This document shows positions 36,055-45,689 of a stretch of 64,000 nucleotides of DNA, piece after piece. This stretch comes from Zea mays (Eukaryota; Streptophyta; Magnoliopsida; Poales; Poaceae). The number at the start of each line of letters is the position of its first letter. Within the stretch, counting starts at the first letter, position 1. Made by a program: the position numbers and the translations under genes. The DNA is taken from the NCBI RefSeq assembly GCF_902167145.1, contig NC_050101.1, positions 136,430,990-136,494,989 on the forward strand, written 5' to 3'. The notes beneath the pieces are model-generated. The model did no database searches. It saw only the letters and a list, made by a program, of their open reading frames with translations, and was not told where the DNA came from.

Positions 36055-36908
36055 ATGGAAGGCTCTTGGGTCATTAGGACATCCTACTGCTCAGAGGAGG
36101 AAGGATTCCCTCATCTTTTGTGGAGTTGAGCGCTTCGCATGGGGATCCGCAAGAAGCCGGAATATGTCTGGAAGGAATACTGCGAAAACAGAATTGAGAA
36201 GTGCTCTATGGCAGTCTACCTGGGAGAAAGCCGAAGCTACCCAAACCACCCTCCTTTCCAAGTCACCTTCACTGGACACCACTTCCTAGACACTTGCCAA
36301 AATGTTGCTCGAAAAGCCCTCCGACAATTATGCCAAAACTATAGTAAGGAGGTTTTTGAAACCCTTCTTCGTTACTTCCCACCTAGCAACAAAAATACCC
36401 CCACCGAGAGGAAAAGACTTCAGGCCCTGTCAGAAAGAGATCCTACTGAAGATGACCCACCATCGTCTACATGGCCGGATATCTCCACACTCTCGATAAC
36501 CACTATGATGACCTTTCCTCCCACTACACCCACCTAAACTCCCGGGTGGAAAGCTTAGAGCAGTAGGTCAAGGAGCTTAAAAAGGAGAAGGCATCCCTCC
36601 AAGAGTGTCTCGATATGGCAGAAGGTGAAGAGGCCAACACTCGTGAATCTTACCGAACCCTGAAGATGGATTATGATAAGAAGCTGAAGAAGCTCGCCCC
36701 CACGAAGAAAATCCAAAAGAAGACCAAGAGCCAAGGATGCCAGACTAAGCGGAAGAAGAAAGCCCCTCTAGCTCCACCTCTCCCCAGGATAGAGAATTTG
36801 TCTGACGTCGAGGATATGTCCCTAGCTAGCCTTGATGACCTTCTCAAGGAATTTGGGGACACCTTAGAAAAGGAGTTCGGAAGTACCTTAGAAAGCGCTC
36901 GCGTGTAG
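36055..36908 (+). pseudogene. E3 pre-gag ORF, fullest version in the window
   Basis: It starts at ATG 36055, has a stop at 36127-36129, then is open to about 36470 where one C is missing from a C-run. It continues in the next frame with a stop at 36564-36566 and ends at TAG 36906-36908. That is about 284 codons in total. The N-terminal half is globular with cysteines and aromatic residues (CSMAVYLGESRSYPNHPP; DTCQNVARKALRQLCQNY; RYFPPSNKN). The next part is a charged coiled coil (VKELKKEKASLQECLDM) and the end is lysine-rich then acidic (FGDTLEKEFGSTLES). The large middle part is missing in E2. No enzymatic motif is seen. It lies between primer site and gag, so it is an extra gene of this family. 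Confidence 0.65.
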
Positions 36909-37020
36909 TGCGACTTGTGGTAACTGTATGCTTGTAATGAACTGGTGTAATGAATAAAATAACTTGGTTGAAAAAGAAATTTGGCATATGCATAGTAGTA
37001 ACTCTCTCTCCCCCTAGCAG

Positions 37021-38097
37021 ATGGCTTCGGATAAAACAACGCCTACCACCTCTGGGATTGGAGCAGGGTTTCCCCTAAGAGCTGAAGGAGAAGCCGGTGG
37101 AGAAGGGAGTGAGACCCACCTCCCCGCACCTCCGAAGCTGCCCTTAGATTTAGCCCAAGTTCTAGCCAACCAAACCCGACTCATTGAGGTCCTCACTAGA
37201 AGTTTGGAAACTCAACGCTCGAATGGTGGAAGACCACAAGACAGGATGGGAGATTTCCTGAGGCTCAAGCCTCCCACATTCGCTGGATCCAGCAATCCCC
37301 TCGATGCTGATGACTGGCTACGCACGATTAAAAGGAATTTAGAATCCATAGGATGCCCAGAGAATCAGCGTGTTCAATTGGCTGCTCATCAACTTTCCGG
37401 GATGGCCCTAGCTTGGTGGGATACCTTCAACGCTGCCGTCAGAGATGCTACCTGGACAGAGTTTGAAACTGCTTTTCGAGAGCACCATGTGCCCCAAGGG
37501 ATCGTTCAGCTCTAGGAAGATGAATTTTGGGAACTAACTTAGGGAGGAAGATCTGTCAGCGAGTACGTGCACAAATTCACTGAATTAGCCCGCTACGCAC
37601 CTGATGACGTCAGCACAGACGCCAAGAAGATGGCCCGCTTCTTGAGAGGGCTCAAACCAGAACTCAAGACCATCCTAGCCAGCCAAGATTTCCTCAGCTT
37701 CTCGCACCTCTCAAACAAATCCATACAAGTGGAAAGGGCAAGGGAAGAAGAAAAAGGTCACCTCAAGAGGAAATTCCAAGTCCTTCGAGCTCAGCAGCAA
37801 GACCGGCACCAGAGAACTCGATCTTTTGGGTTTCCACCCAAGAAACCAAGCTTCAATAGACCAGCTGGACTCACTCCGTCACGTTTCAGTCAGCAAAGTT
37901 AGAGCTCCTTTCAGGCCCCCTCAGTTGCAAGCAACCAACCACCAGCAAATGCTTGTTGGCACTATGGAGACCCCAGTCACTTCAAGAACAACTGCCCCCA
38001 GTTGAAGGCATCAGGGACTGCTTACTCCAACTCAGTGAATGGCCCCAAGAATACCTCAGCACCCGCCCCCAAGGCGCCCTCCTCCATCAGCTAGTAG
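37021..38097 (+). pseudogene. gag: E3 gag, several stops
   Basis: It is colinear with E2 gag from ATG 37021. Stops appear at 37513-37515, about 37540, 37900-37902, 38092-38094 and 38095-38097. The last is the amber codon shared with E2. The CAG-to-TAG change is plain at 37900 and 38092 by comparison with E2. The zinc knuckle has the same Tyr for Cys (37963-37965). The capsid domain is otherwise conserved (LDADDWLRTIKRN, FREHHVPQG). Confidence 0.85.
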
Positions 38098-39046
38098 AAC
38101 AAGACCCAGTATCAAGGAAGGGCACGAGTAAACCACGTCGATGCTCAGGAGGCTCAGCAAGCTCCGGGAGTAGTGCTCGGTGAGTTCCTCGTTGAATTTA
38201 CTCCCGCTACAGTACTTTTTGATTTAGGAGCATCCCATTCTTTTATAGCCACTAGTTTTGTGGAAAAGCATGGCATTCCCTCTACCCATCTAGAAATCCC
38301 CTTGGTCACCCGAACCCCAGGGTCAGACCTTCTATGCCAGCTCAAATGCTCCTAGGTAAGAATTCTTTTAAGTGGGGTAGTGTTCTTAGCATACTTAACC
38401 GTCTTGCCATCCCAAGGAATTGATGTGTTCTTAGGGATGGATTGGCTAACCAAGCACAAAGGCATCATAAGTTGCGCAAACAAGACAGTCCTTCTCATGG
38501 ACCACCAAGGAAATTCAGTCTCTTGTCAGGCTCAGCCACCCGCCAATGATCCTATGGTGTTTAATCTAGCAACAGAAAGCATGTCAGTGATAGAAGAATT
38601 CATGGATGTATTTCCAGAAGAGTTGCCAGGAATGCCGCCAGAAAGAGAAGTGGAATTCTACATAGACCTGATCCCTGGTATGACACCCATCGCAAAGAGA
38701 CCATACCGCATGGCTCCTATCGAGTTAGCAGAATTAAAACTCTAGATCGCAGAGCTTCAACAAAAAGGGTACATCCGTCTCAACTCATCCCCTTGGGGAG
38801 CACCAGTCCTTTTCGTCACTAAAAAGGATGGAAGTATGAGGATGTGTATTGATTACCGGTCTTTAAATGAAGTTACAATCAAACACAAGTATCCACAACC
38901 TCTTCGACCAACTTCAAGGGGCCAAATATTTCTCCAAGATAGACCTGAGGTCTGGTTATCACCAACTGAGAATCAAGGAAGCAGATATTCAGAAGATTGC
39001 ATTTGTCACCCGGTACGGACAATATGAGTTCACAGTAATGCCTTTT
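38098..39046 (+). pseudogene. pol: E3 protease and RT start, truncated by E4
   Basis: Protease active site DSG reads DLG (near 38222) by a C-to-T change, which would disable it. Stops are at 38353-38355 and 38743-38745 where E2 has CAG. A deletion of about 14-17 bp near 38897 shifts the frame inside RT. The reading ends in FTVMPF at 39046 where E4 begins. RNase H, integrase and 3' LTR are not in the window and may lie beyond E4 and E5. Confidence 0.85.
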
Positions 39047-39555
39047 TGTAGCATCCCAAAAATTCAAATCTTGAAATTTTCTCAAACTCACTCTAAATTC
39101 AAAATGAATTTTAAATTTCGTTTCAAAATGTTTGTTTGCGAGTTGATATCAACAAATAAAATATAGTGGTCTATATTCTCTCCAAAATCCTCCTTAAAAT
39201 ATCCTACAAATATTTCTCCAGTGATCCCCCTCAAATTCTTTCTAGAAATACTGCCCAGATATTTCTCCAGTAATCCCCTTCAAGTCCTTTCCAGAAATAC
39301 TGCTCAAATATTCCACCAATATTTCTCCAAATACTTTCCTCTTGAGAAATACCTTCCGAATCATTTTTCAAGTCCCTACAAATATTTTCTTCATAACTTT
39401 CCTCATGCTCATACGTATACGTATGCCTCCGGTGTCATACGGTGAGCTCTACAAGCTAATTACACTTATACAAGACAAATACATGCTAACCTCCCACTAA
39501 TCCTCTCATCCTCCCACTAATCCTCTCATCCCTCCCCCTAATCCCCCACCATGGC

Positions 39556-39563
39556 TATAAATA
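39556..39563 (+). promoter_or_regulatory. TATA box of E4 LTR
   Basis: TATAAATA sits before GC-rich sequence, about 510 bp into the LTR. Confidence 0.5.
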
Positions 39564-39669
39564 GAGGGCCAAGGGCCTCCTCTCATCCCACCCCAAGCCA
39601 TTTCATGGCAACTCTCTCCCCCCACACACACATGCCCACTCCATGTTCCACACAAGCACACACTAGCAT

Positions 39670-40144
39670 AAGGATCGTTCGGTCGTTCTTCAATTGTTCG
39701 CCCCCTGTTCTTAGTTTGTTCGTTCGTTTGTCCGATCATTCGATCGTTTGTCCGATCGTTCATGGTTCGTTCGTCCGTTCGTCCGATCGTTCGATCGTTC
39801 GTCCGTTCGTTCGTCCAAATAATCTTTGTCCTGCCGTTATGATGTCGAAATTCTGATCGTTCGTTCGTTCGATCATTCGATCGTTCGTCCATTCGTTCAT
39901 AGTTCCTATTCATCATTCATCGTTCGTTCATAGTCCCTATTCATCGTTCATCCAGATAATCTTTATCCTGCCGTTATGCTGCCGAAATTTTGATCGTTCG
40001 TTCGTCCGATCATTCGATCGTTCGTCCGTTCGTTCATAGTTCCTATTCATCATTCGTTCATAGTTCCTATTCATCATTCATCGTTCGTTCATAGTCCCTA
40101 TTCATCGTTCATCCAGATAATCTTTGTCCTGCCATTATGCTGCC
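39670..40144. repeat. TTCG/GATC-rich tandem repeat with higher-order units
   Basis: Short units of the type GTTCGTTCGTCCGATCATTC repeat many times. A longer unit is marked by ATAATCTTTNTCCTGCC at 39819, 39957 and 40117, giving spacings of 138 and 160 bp; the longer one holds an extra ATAGTTCCTATTCATCATTC copy. E5 inserted within the last unit. The open frames here merely translate the repeat. Confidence 0.85.
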
Positions 40145-40597
40145 TGTCGGCGTTTCGGACCTCGGGGACCCTCAACCGGACCGACTAGTGAATTTTATTG
40201 CCGCGCGCCCCTGTCCAGATGGGTTGATGCAAGATGGAACACAAGCGAAGGGACGTGGCTTATATTATCTTGCACCTGGGGGTGCTTGTAGTAGGGGTTA
40301 CAAGCGTCGCGAGGGAGAGCTAGAGCGAGAGAGAGAGAGAAGGAGAGGGTTTAGCCTTGAGGTGAGCCATCTGAGGCTGCCTCTACCGTGTCTCTCCTGC
40401 TCTACCTGCCTCTTCTCATCTGCATCGTGCGTCCGTGTGTTCGTACATCGCACATTCGTCCCCCTCTCGTCCTCTCTTCTTCCCCCTCCTTTCTGTTATG
40501 TCTCCGCTGTTGCATGTGTGTTGTCCCCGTATGTCCACCTGAATGTGTGAACGTGAACCTCGTCCTCTCCCCCCTTTAGGAAGGACCTGGACATCCC

Positions 40598-40605
40598 CTT
40601 TTATA
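40598..40605 (-). promoter_or_regulatory. TATA box of E5 LTR (minus strand)
   Basis: The plus strand reads CTTTTATA, i.e. TATAAAAG on the minus strand, followed by GGGG. It lies about 1 kb from the LTR start at 41617. Confidence 0.6.
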
Positions 40606-40939
40606 GATACAAGGAGATGCCCAACTGTACAATGGGGTGTAGCTATGTGCTAACGTGGCTAGCGGAGAAGCGCCTTGAGCCCTGAACACGAGCTAACGTG
40701 GCCATCGGAGAAGTTCCTTGAGCCCTGTAGAAGCACAGCTGTCGGGCGGCATGGATCCTGCTGACGTTGTCTTACTTCCGTATGGAGCTGAGAACCCTCG
40801 ACATCATGGACGCACGCGGGGAACCATCATTACCTGCTATCGGAGTAGTTTGATGTGACTCCGGTCTTGTTCCTTCGTAGAAAAGGATGGCTAGCTAGCG
40901 GTAGGGTAATGATGTCTCCCCTATAGCGTGGTCGGTCCG

Positions 40940-41150
40940 AGGCCCAGGTCGGGTGAAGCGGAGACTTCTCCTGAGGTCGAGGCTGAGGTCGGGCGAGGTT
41001 GTGACTCCTCCTGAGGCCGAGGCTGAGGCCGAGACCCAGGGTCGAGCGAGGCGGAGACCTTCTCCCGAGGCTGAGGTTGAGGCCGAGGCCTAGGGTCGGG
41101 CGAGGCGGAGCCCCGTGTTGCGCCCGAGGCCGGACTCAGGGGAGGTCATG
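40940..41150. repeat. Degenerate GAGGCCGAGGCTGAGG-type repeats in E5 LTR
   Basis: Imperfect tandem copies of GAGGYCGAGGCTGAGGTCGG with interspersed GGGCGAGGCGGAG fill this part of U3. GC-rich, no coding. Confidence 0.7.
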
Positions 41151-41617
41151 ACTTGCTGTTGTCAGTCTTTCCCTGGTGGATGGCACAGTTGCCGGAGCGG
41201 GATGAACAGTGCTGTTTTCCTGTCAGAACGGTCAGTAAAGGGGCAAAGTGACTGCGGTCACTTCGATCTTGCCGACTGAGGCACGCGTGTCAGGATAAGG
41301 TGTCAGGCGATCTTCGTATTAAATGCACATGCGATACGGTCGGTTGGTAGGGCCATCCGGCCGAGGTCGCTGCACGACAAAGTCTGCCCGAGCTTAGCCT
41401 TGGATGAGACGGGGGTGTGTCTGCTGACCGAGGGGACCCTCGGGTGAGGCGTGAATTCGTCTGAGACTATCGTCCTTGCCCGAGGCTGGGCTCGGGTGAG
41501 GTCGCGTCCCTTGGTAGACGAGGCCTATGCTTTATCAGTCGTTGATGGTTTGTTCTGAAGACATTTTCTAGCCGGATTAAGGAGCGTTGGGGGTACCCCT
41601 AATTACGGTCCCCGACA

Positions 41618-41634
41618 GTAGCCCCCGAGGCTCG
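41618..41634 (-). other. E5 polypurine tract
   Basis: The minus strand reads CGAGCCTCGGGGGCTAC directly before the LTR. The G-run is the likely plus-strand primer. Confidence 0.65.
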
Positions 41635-43412
41635 AAGGGAGTGTAGGTACTCGCTTGGAGGTTCTGCCGGATTTTTTGCAAGGGGACCGGCCCTTCTCGG
41701 TTATACTTTGTTCTAACGGGTGCGCGCGAGCGCACCCGCCGGGTGTAGCCCCCTGAGGCCTCGGAGGAGTGGTTTGACTCCTCTGAGGTCTTAATCCTTT
41801 TTGCGATGCCTCGGTTAGCCTTGTTGTTCCCTCATGCAGCCTGGCCGCAGCCCGGGTGCACAGTCAGGCTCCGAGTTTTTGAGCTGGTTTGTTGACGTGG
41901 TCAACAGTTTGGTCATAGCCTAGCGCGAGAGCAGCCCCTGAGCCTCTGCACGGAGCGAGAGGACGATCAAGGACTGTCTCGACTTTTATTATACGCCCCT
42001 TCGTCGCCTCTCCGTGAGGAGGAAGGGGGGGGACAGCGTCATGTTACCCTCGAAGGGCACCGAACATGGTGTTTCCGGTGAGTTGCTAACGGGTGATCCG
42101 AGTGGACGCCCGAGCCTCGTTCGATAAGGGTCGGCTAGTGGCCCAGAGGCGCGCTCCAAAAGTACCTGCAGGTGATTTGTTGGACCTGGACCCATTCGAT
42201 AGGGTCCGAGGGCTCGGTGCCTCCCTCCGGTGGGATTCCATTACAAATCGTTCCCGCTGGTCTCGGAAATGTCCTAGGGTACCTCGGGAGCGTAGCCCGA
42301 GCCTCGGCCATGTAACGGACGTACCCAGGGTCATCCCTGACTCTGCGTGCTCTGGGGCGGCTGTCGAACCGTTCCGAGGGGCCAGCCTTCAAACCCCTGA
42401 TCAGTAATGGGCTCAGAGCCCGAGTGCTCTAGGGTGGTTACCGAACCCCAGAGGGCGCAACCTTTGAACCCCTGATCAGTAGGAGGGCTCGGGGCCCGTT
42501 TCCTTCGTCGAGAAGGATCCTTTTCGCAATATCCCCTTTCCCGGTCCCTGTGGCGAGAGAGAGAGAGGAAAAGGATATAAATTTAAATAATGTGGCGCAA
42601 CTTTTATGACGCGGTCATCTTGACGGAGATGAAACGGCGCCTGCTTCGCCTACCGGAGATGTCGCTTGCCCTGCCAAAGAGTTAATGCGACGGGACGGGC
42701 GATTCGCGGGGCGTCTGTTGCGCGTGCGCGAGTCGTTCGAGGAACAGAACACGGGTGCGTCGTCTTTACTTTGTGGGAGAGGGCTCCCCTGCTGTTTCAG
42801 GAGAGGGCGCGAGCCTGTAGGTGATTGGACCGCTGCTTCCGCCCATCTGTTGCTACAATTACTGTCGGCCCGCCTCTGGTCATATCAACCGTCGTGCCTA
42901 TCCCCGCGGCTGACTGACCCGTGATCGTTGCAGTCAATTGGCACTATTGGGTCACGCGCAGGGCTGCCTCGAGTCGCGGCACCGGTTCTGTAGTCGAGAA
43001 GACGCGGCATTGGCGCGAGTGGCGGTGCGGTTTCCTTGCACGTAGTAACCGTTGCGCCGGTTACATGATATGTGGGTCCGGGCCTCCATGCTGGACCACC
43101 GGATGCGACGAAGCCGAAAGGGTGCACAACCGTGGTGCGGTTGCATGCTTCCCTCGTGGTGGTCTGCCCTTTCGACCGCTGGTTTCGGTGAGGATGGTGG
43201 AATGCTTATAACCGCGGGGCGGTTACATGCTTCGCGTGCGGCGGTTTGCCTTCTCCGCGTTTTGGGTCAGCTCGCATGACGTGTGGGACCTAGCCCTCGT
43301 GTCACAGGGTGGGAACCCTGGAGCACGTCGGTGGAGACTTTGCCCGTGACGCTTGGGGGTGCGAGTGAGGAGATCTGCCTTTAAAAAGGGATCGACCCCC
43401 TGGGCGGTTGCC
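41635..43412. other. E5 3' non-coding region
   Basis: GC-rich sequence lies between the 3' LTR and the antisense ORFs. Frames exist on both strands but none has a recognisable domain. TTTAAAAAGGG at about 43380, just before an ATG at 43413, could be a core promoter for the antisense ORF; this is weak. Confidence 0.4.
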
Positions 43413-44113
43413 ATGCCTTCACACTCCTCGCACCCATCGCGCCTTTTCGCCTTCCGAGCCCCCAGATGGGGTGCACCTATGTTGCCTTCTTTTTGCTGCT
43501 GTTTGAGAAGCGCGGCCCCGTGGGGGTTGGCGCTCTCCAGTCATCACTCGGCTTCAAGGATTTTCATCATGCAGCCCGGCTGCAGTCCCTCACCAATGGT
43601 CATCCGTAGGGATGATCACCAGCCTTGTGGTGGGGAGAAGCAAGCCGGGCTGCGGCCTCTGCCCCGCCCTCAGCTTCAAGGATGTTCATCATCCGGGCTG
43701 AGGAGGAGGGCGCGCCGAGTTGGGTCCTGCCTCTGCGTGGGCCAGCGACCTGCTTCTTCCTCCAGCATTTGGGGGAGAAGGGCATCCTCCAGCCCTGCGG
43801 AGGAGACGTCCTCCAGCCATCCGGGGAAGGCGAACTGCTGCTACCTGGTCAGGGTGTAGCTGTCCATCCTCCACCCGGGCGATGGTCATGCCGTGCGCAG
43901 GTGGCTGCTGTCACTGGTGCTGAAGTGGTGGCCGCCGCTGGTGAGGCTTCCCACCGCAGCGGTTGCCTCCGCCGATGAGACCGTTAGTGCCACCTGCGCT
44001 CCGGACCTCTGGCTCTTTGGCTTTAATGGCTGGTTCTCGTCCCCTGTGAGGGGACGTGAACGAGGGCCTTTCAGCAGTAGCGTTTGCCCTGAGGCCATCG
44101 CTGCTGCTGTCTA
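43413..44113 (+). pseudogene. E5 antisense ORF A, degraded
   Basis: It runs opposite to E5 pol. From ATG 43413 a frame of 148 codons begins MPSHSSHPSRLFAFRAP, is rich in serine, arginine and cysteine, and stops at 43857-43859. The same strand then offers a further frame to about 44113. It contains a local duplication (CTTCAAGGAT followed by TTCATCAT, about 43553 and 43674). Antisense ORFs in this place are known in Tat relatives such as maize Grande (gene 23). I recognise no domain, and the coding status is uncertain. Confidence 0.4.
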
Positions 44114-44446
44114 GCCGCACGAGGCGGAGGTCGTTGTCGCGCTGGTGGTGCAGTGGTCGCTGGCGAGCCGCTTGGAGCTCGTTACCCCACAGGCCTTCTG
44201 GTGTAGAGGTTGTTCATTCCTGCGGGGATGGACCCGGAGTCCCGTTTGTAATGGTACCCTCTTGGGAGCGAGATGTAATAGCTTTAAGTACTAAGACATC
44301 TGCCGTAGGTCGGGACAACCGCCGAGGGCGCTGCCGACGTCTAAGTCCAGGTACCATTGTTACCCCAAGTACGTGTGTTTGTTCTTTGTGGCTGCTGAGG
44401 CCTGAACATTTGGGTATAAAGCCGTGCTTCTTTCCTCTTGTTTCGA

Positions 44447-44660
44447 GCATTAGGACTTGTTCGTCGATAGCAGAATCACTTATCCGAGCGTAAGCTACCT
44501 TTCGCGGAAGGTGACGAGTGAGGTATCCGTATCCCGGAGGCGTAGGAGTCCCTCGGCTCGATCGGCCTTGCCGTTCAAGGTCTCTCTCGCTCGTCTTTAG
44601 GATTCTGTTATCGACGTAGTCGAAAGGCACGAAAGTCGCTTTGACAAAAAAAATTTCGAG
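44447..44660 (+). repeat. 210-bp repeat, dispersed copy
   Basis: It begins GCATTAGGACTTGTTC and matches the tandem pair at 50532-50950 over most of its length. The similarity extends upstream to about 44380 (CTGAGGCCTGAACATTT against CTGAGGTCTAGACATTT). Confidence 0.8.
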
Positions 44661-44867
44661 GAAAGTTTTGGCGCAGAGGGTGCTCCCCCTTTCTAGACCC
44701 GAGGCAACCGCTCGGGCCGGGGCCCTTGCGGAGGGTCTGGCCGTGGTCGTTGGGTCTGCCCGGTCTGCCCGAGCCATGGCCTCACAGCACTGTGCCCGGG
44801 CCGAGGGTATGTTTTGCCCGCTCTGTGACTTTGTTTTTGTCTCCATTCTTCTCCTTGCGTCTGAAGA

Positions 44868-44872
44868 ATGTT
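44868..44872. repeat. Target-site duplication ATGTT, left of E6
   Basis: It matches 49932-49936 right after the E6 3' LTR. Confidence 0.93.
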
Positions 44873-45674
44873 TGATGAGGACATCACTTCTATACATACA
44901 ATGAATGGACCGATAACACGATCTCGTGCACGACAGCTAAATCTCCAGGTACCTTAGAGAGGACCAGCAAGGACTTGGGAAAGGCCAAGGTGTTGAGGAG
45001 GAGCAGCAAGGGCATCCACAACAGGAAGGAGATCAAGTCCGAGTCGGCTGCGACTCCATCTCGGGTTCTAGGACCAGTCTGCACTAAAATGGACGCCCAA
45101 GATGCATCCGGACTCCGATTGTGAGGGACTGGATATGGTTGGAAAGATAACAAGATTATCTAACTAACCCAACTGGTTCCACTCTAAAATTCATCCGGAG
45201 TCAACGGGAATCGTCAAAACAAGTCAGCGTTAAGATTCTGTTTTGGTGCTACGACACCGTCTGTTGGGCCGTTGGGCCGTGTATCGCGTCGGAGCCCATT
45301 AGGGGCGAGTCCAGGGGTCACGCACGCCCTAATACTCTATTTATTCAGCAGCTGCCGCCACATTTAGGTTTGGGTTTTTCTTAGATCAATTCTGTCATCG
45401 AACAGTATCGCCGTCATCAGTTTGTAAGACCCCATCCCGTAATCAATACAATTTTGGTTGCGTTTCTTTCCTGTTCTTGCTTGTGTTCTTGATTGCGCTT
45501 GCAGGGATAAGCCTTCGTGGCGAGGTCATTCGTGTGTCATGGGTGATAACCAACGGAGCCGTGGCGTAGTGATTGCGAGGAACCGTTCGCTCGGAGCCTT
45601 GGATCATCAACGTCGAGATCTCCACTCAATCAAGTTATCATATCTCACGGAAGATCGGGCCGCGTCTACTATCA
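44873..45674 (+). repeat. E6 5' LTR (802 bp)
   Basis: It starts TGATGAGGACATC and ends TATCA. TGAT/ATCA form short terminal inverted repeats. It matches 49130-49931 without length difference. Confidence 0.92.
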
Positions 45675-45676
45675 AT

Positions 45677-45689
45677 TGGTATCAGAACC
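45677..45689 (+). other. E6 primer-binding site
   Basis: TGGTATCAGAACC lies two bases after the LTR. Confidence 0.85.

Larger units (their letters stand above)
28706..39046 (+). mobile_element. Second E1 unit: LTR plus internal start plus E3, truncated
   Basis: The block repeats the order seen from 8251: E1 LTR, primer site, pre-gag ORF start, GGAAG, then a chromovirus of the E2 family. The offset is 20,439 bp at the pre-gag ATG and 20,518 bp at the nested LTR, the 79-bp difference being the deletion in the first unit. Independent insertion of two related elements at the same base of two E1 copies is much less likely than duplication of the whole unit. LTR-LTR unequal recombination gives exactly this arrangement. 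The unit ends where E4 inserted. Confidence 0.8.
33262..39046 (+). mobile_element. E3: sister copy of E2, cut in its RT by E4
   Basis: The LTR, primer site, pre-gag ORF, gag, protease and start of RT all match E2 closely. It shares private lesions with E2 (Tyr in the zinc knuckle, amber codon at the gag end), which supports common descent by duplication. It then breaks off inside RT at the junction with the E4 LTR. Confidence 0.88.
39047..40144 (+). mobile_element. E4: partial LTR of another retrotransposon, interrupted by E5
   Basis: E3's RT breaks exactly where TGTAGCATCC begins. That start resembles the TGTAACATCC of E2, so E4 is probably another chromovirus LTR. The would-be target duplication is CTTTT (39042-39046). 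The segment has an AT-rich first half, TATAAATA at 39556 and a tandem-repeat 3' part. Orientation is inferred from the LTR start and TATA box. No coding part is in the window. Confidence 0.6.
40145..41617 (-). repeat. E5 3' LTR (1473 bp)
   Basis: On the plus strand it reads TGTCGGCG at its left end and CCCCGACA at its right; on the minus strand it begins TGTCGGGGACCG, the usual start in grass Tat elements. A polypurine tract abuts at 41618. A TATA box faces left at 40598-40605. Confidence 0.85.

Noticed and set aside
39506..39916. A minus-strand 136-codon ORF rich in RTNERSNDRT-like repeats
   Set aside because: It simply translates the TTCG/GATC tandem repeat of E4; the periodic peptide follows from the DNA period.
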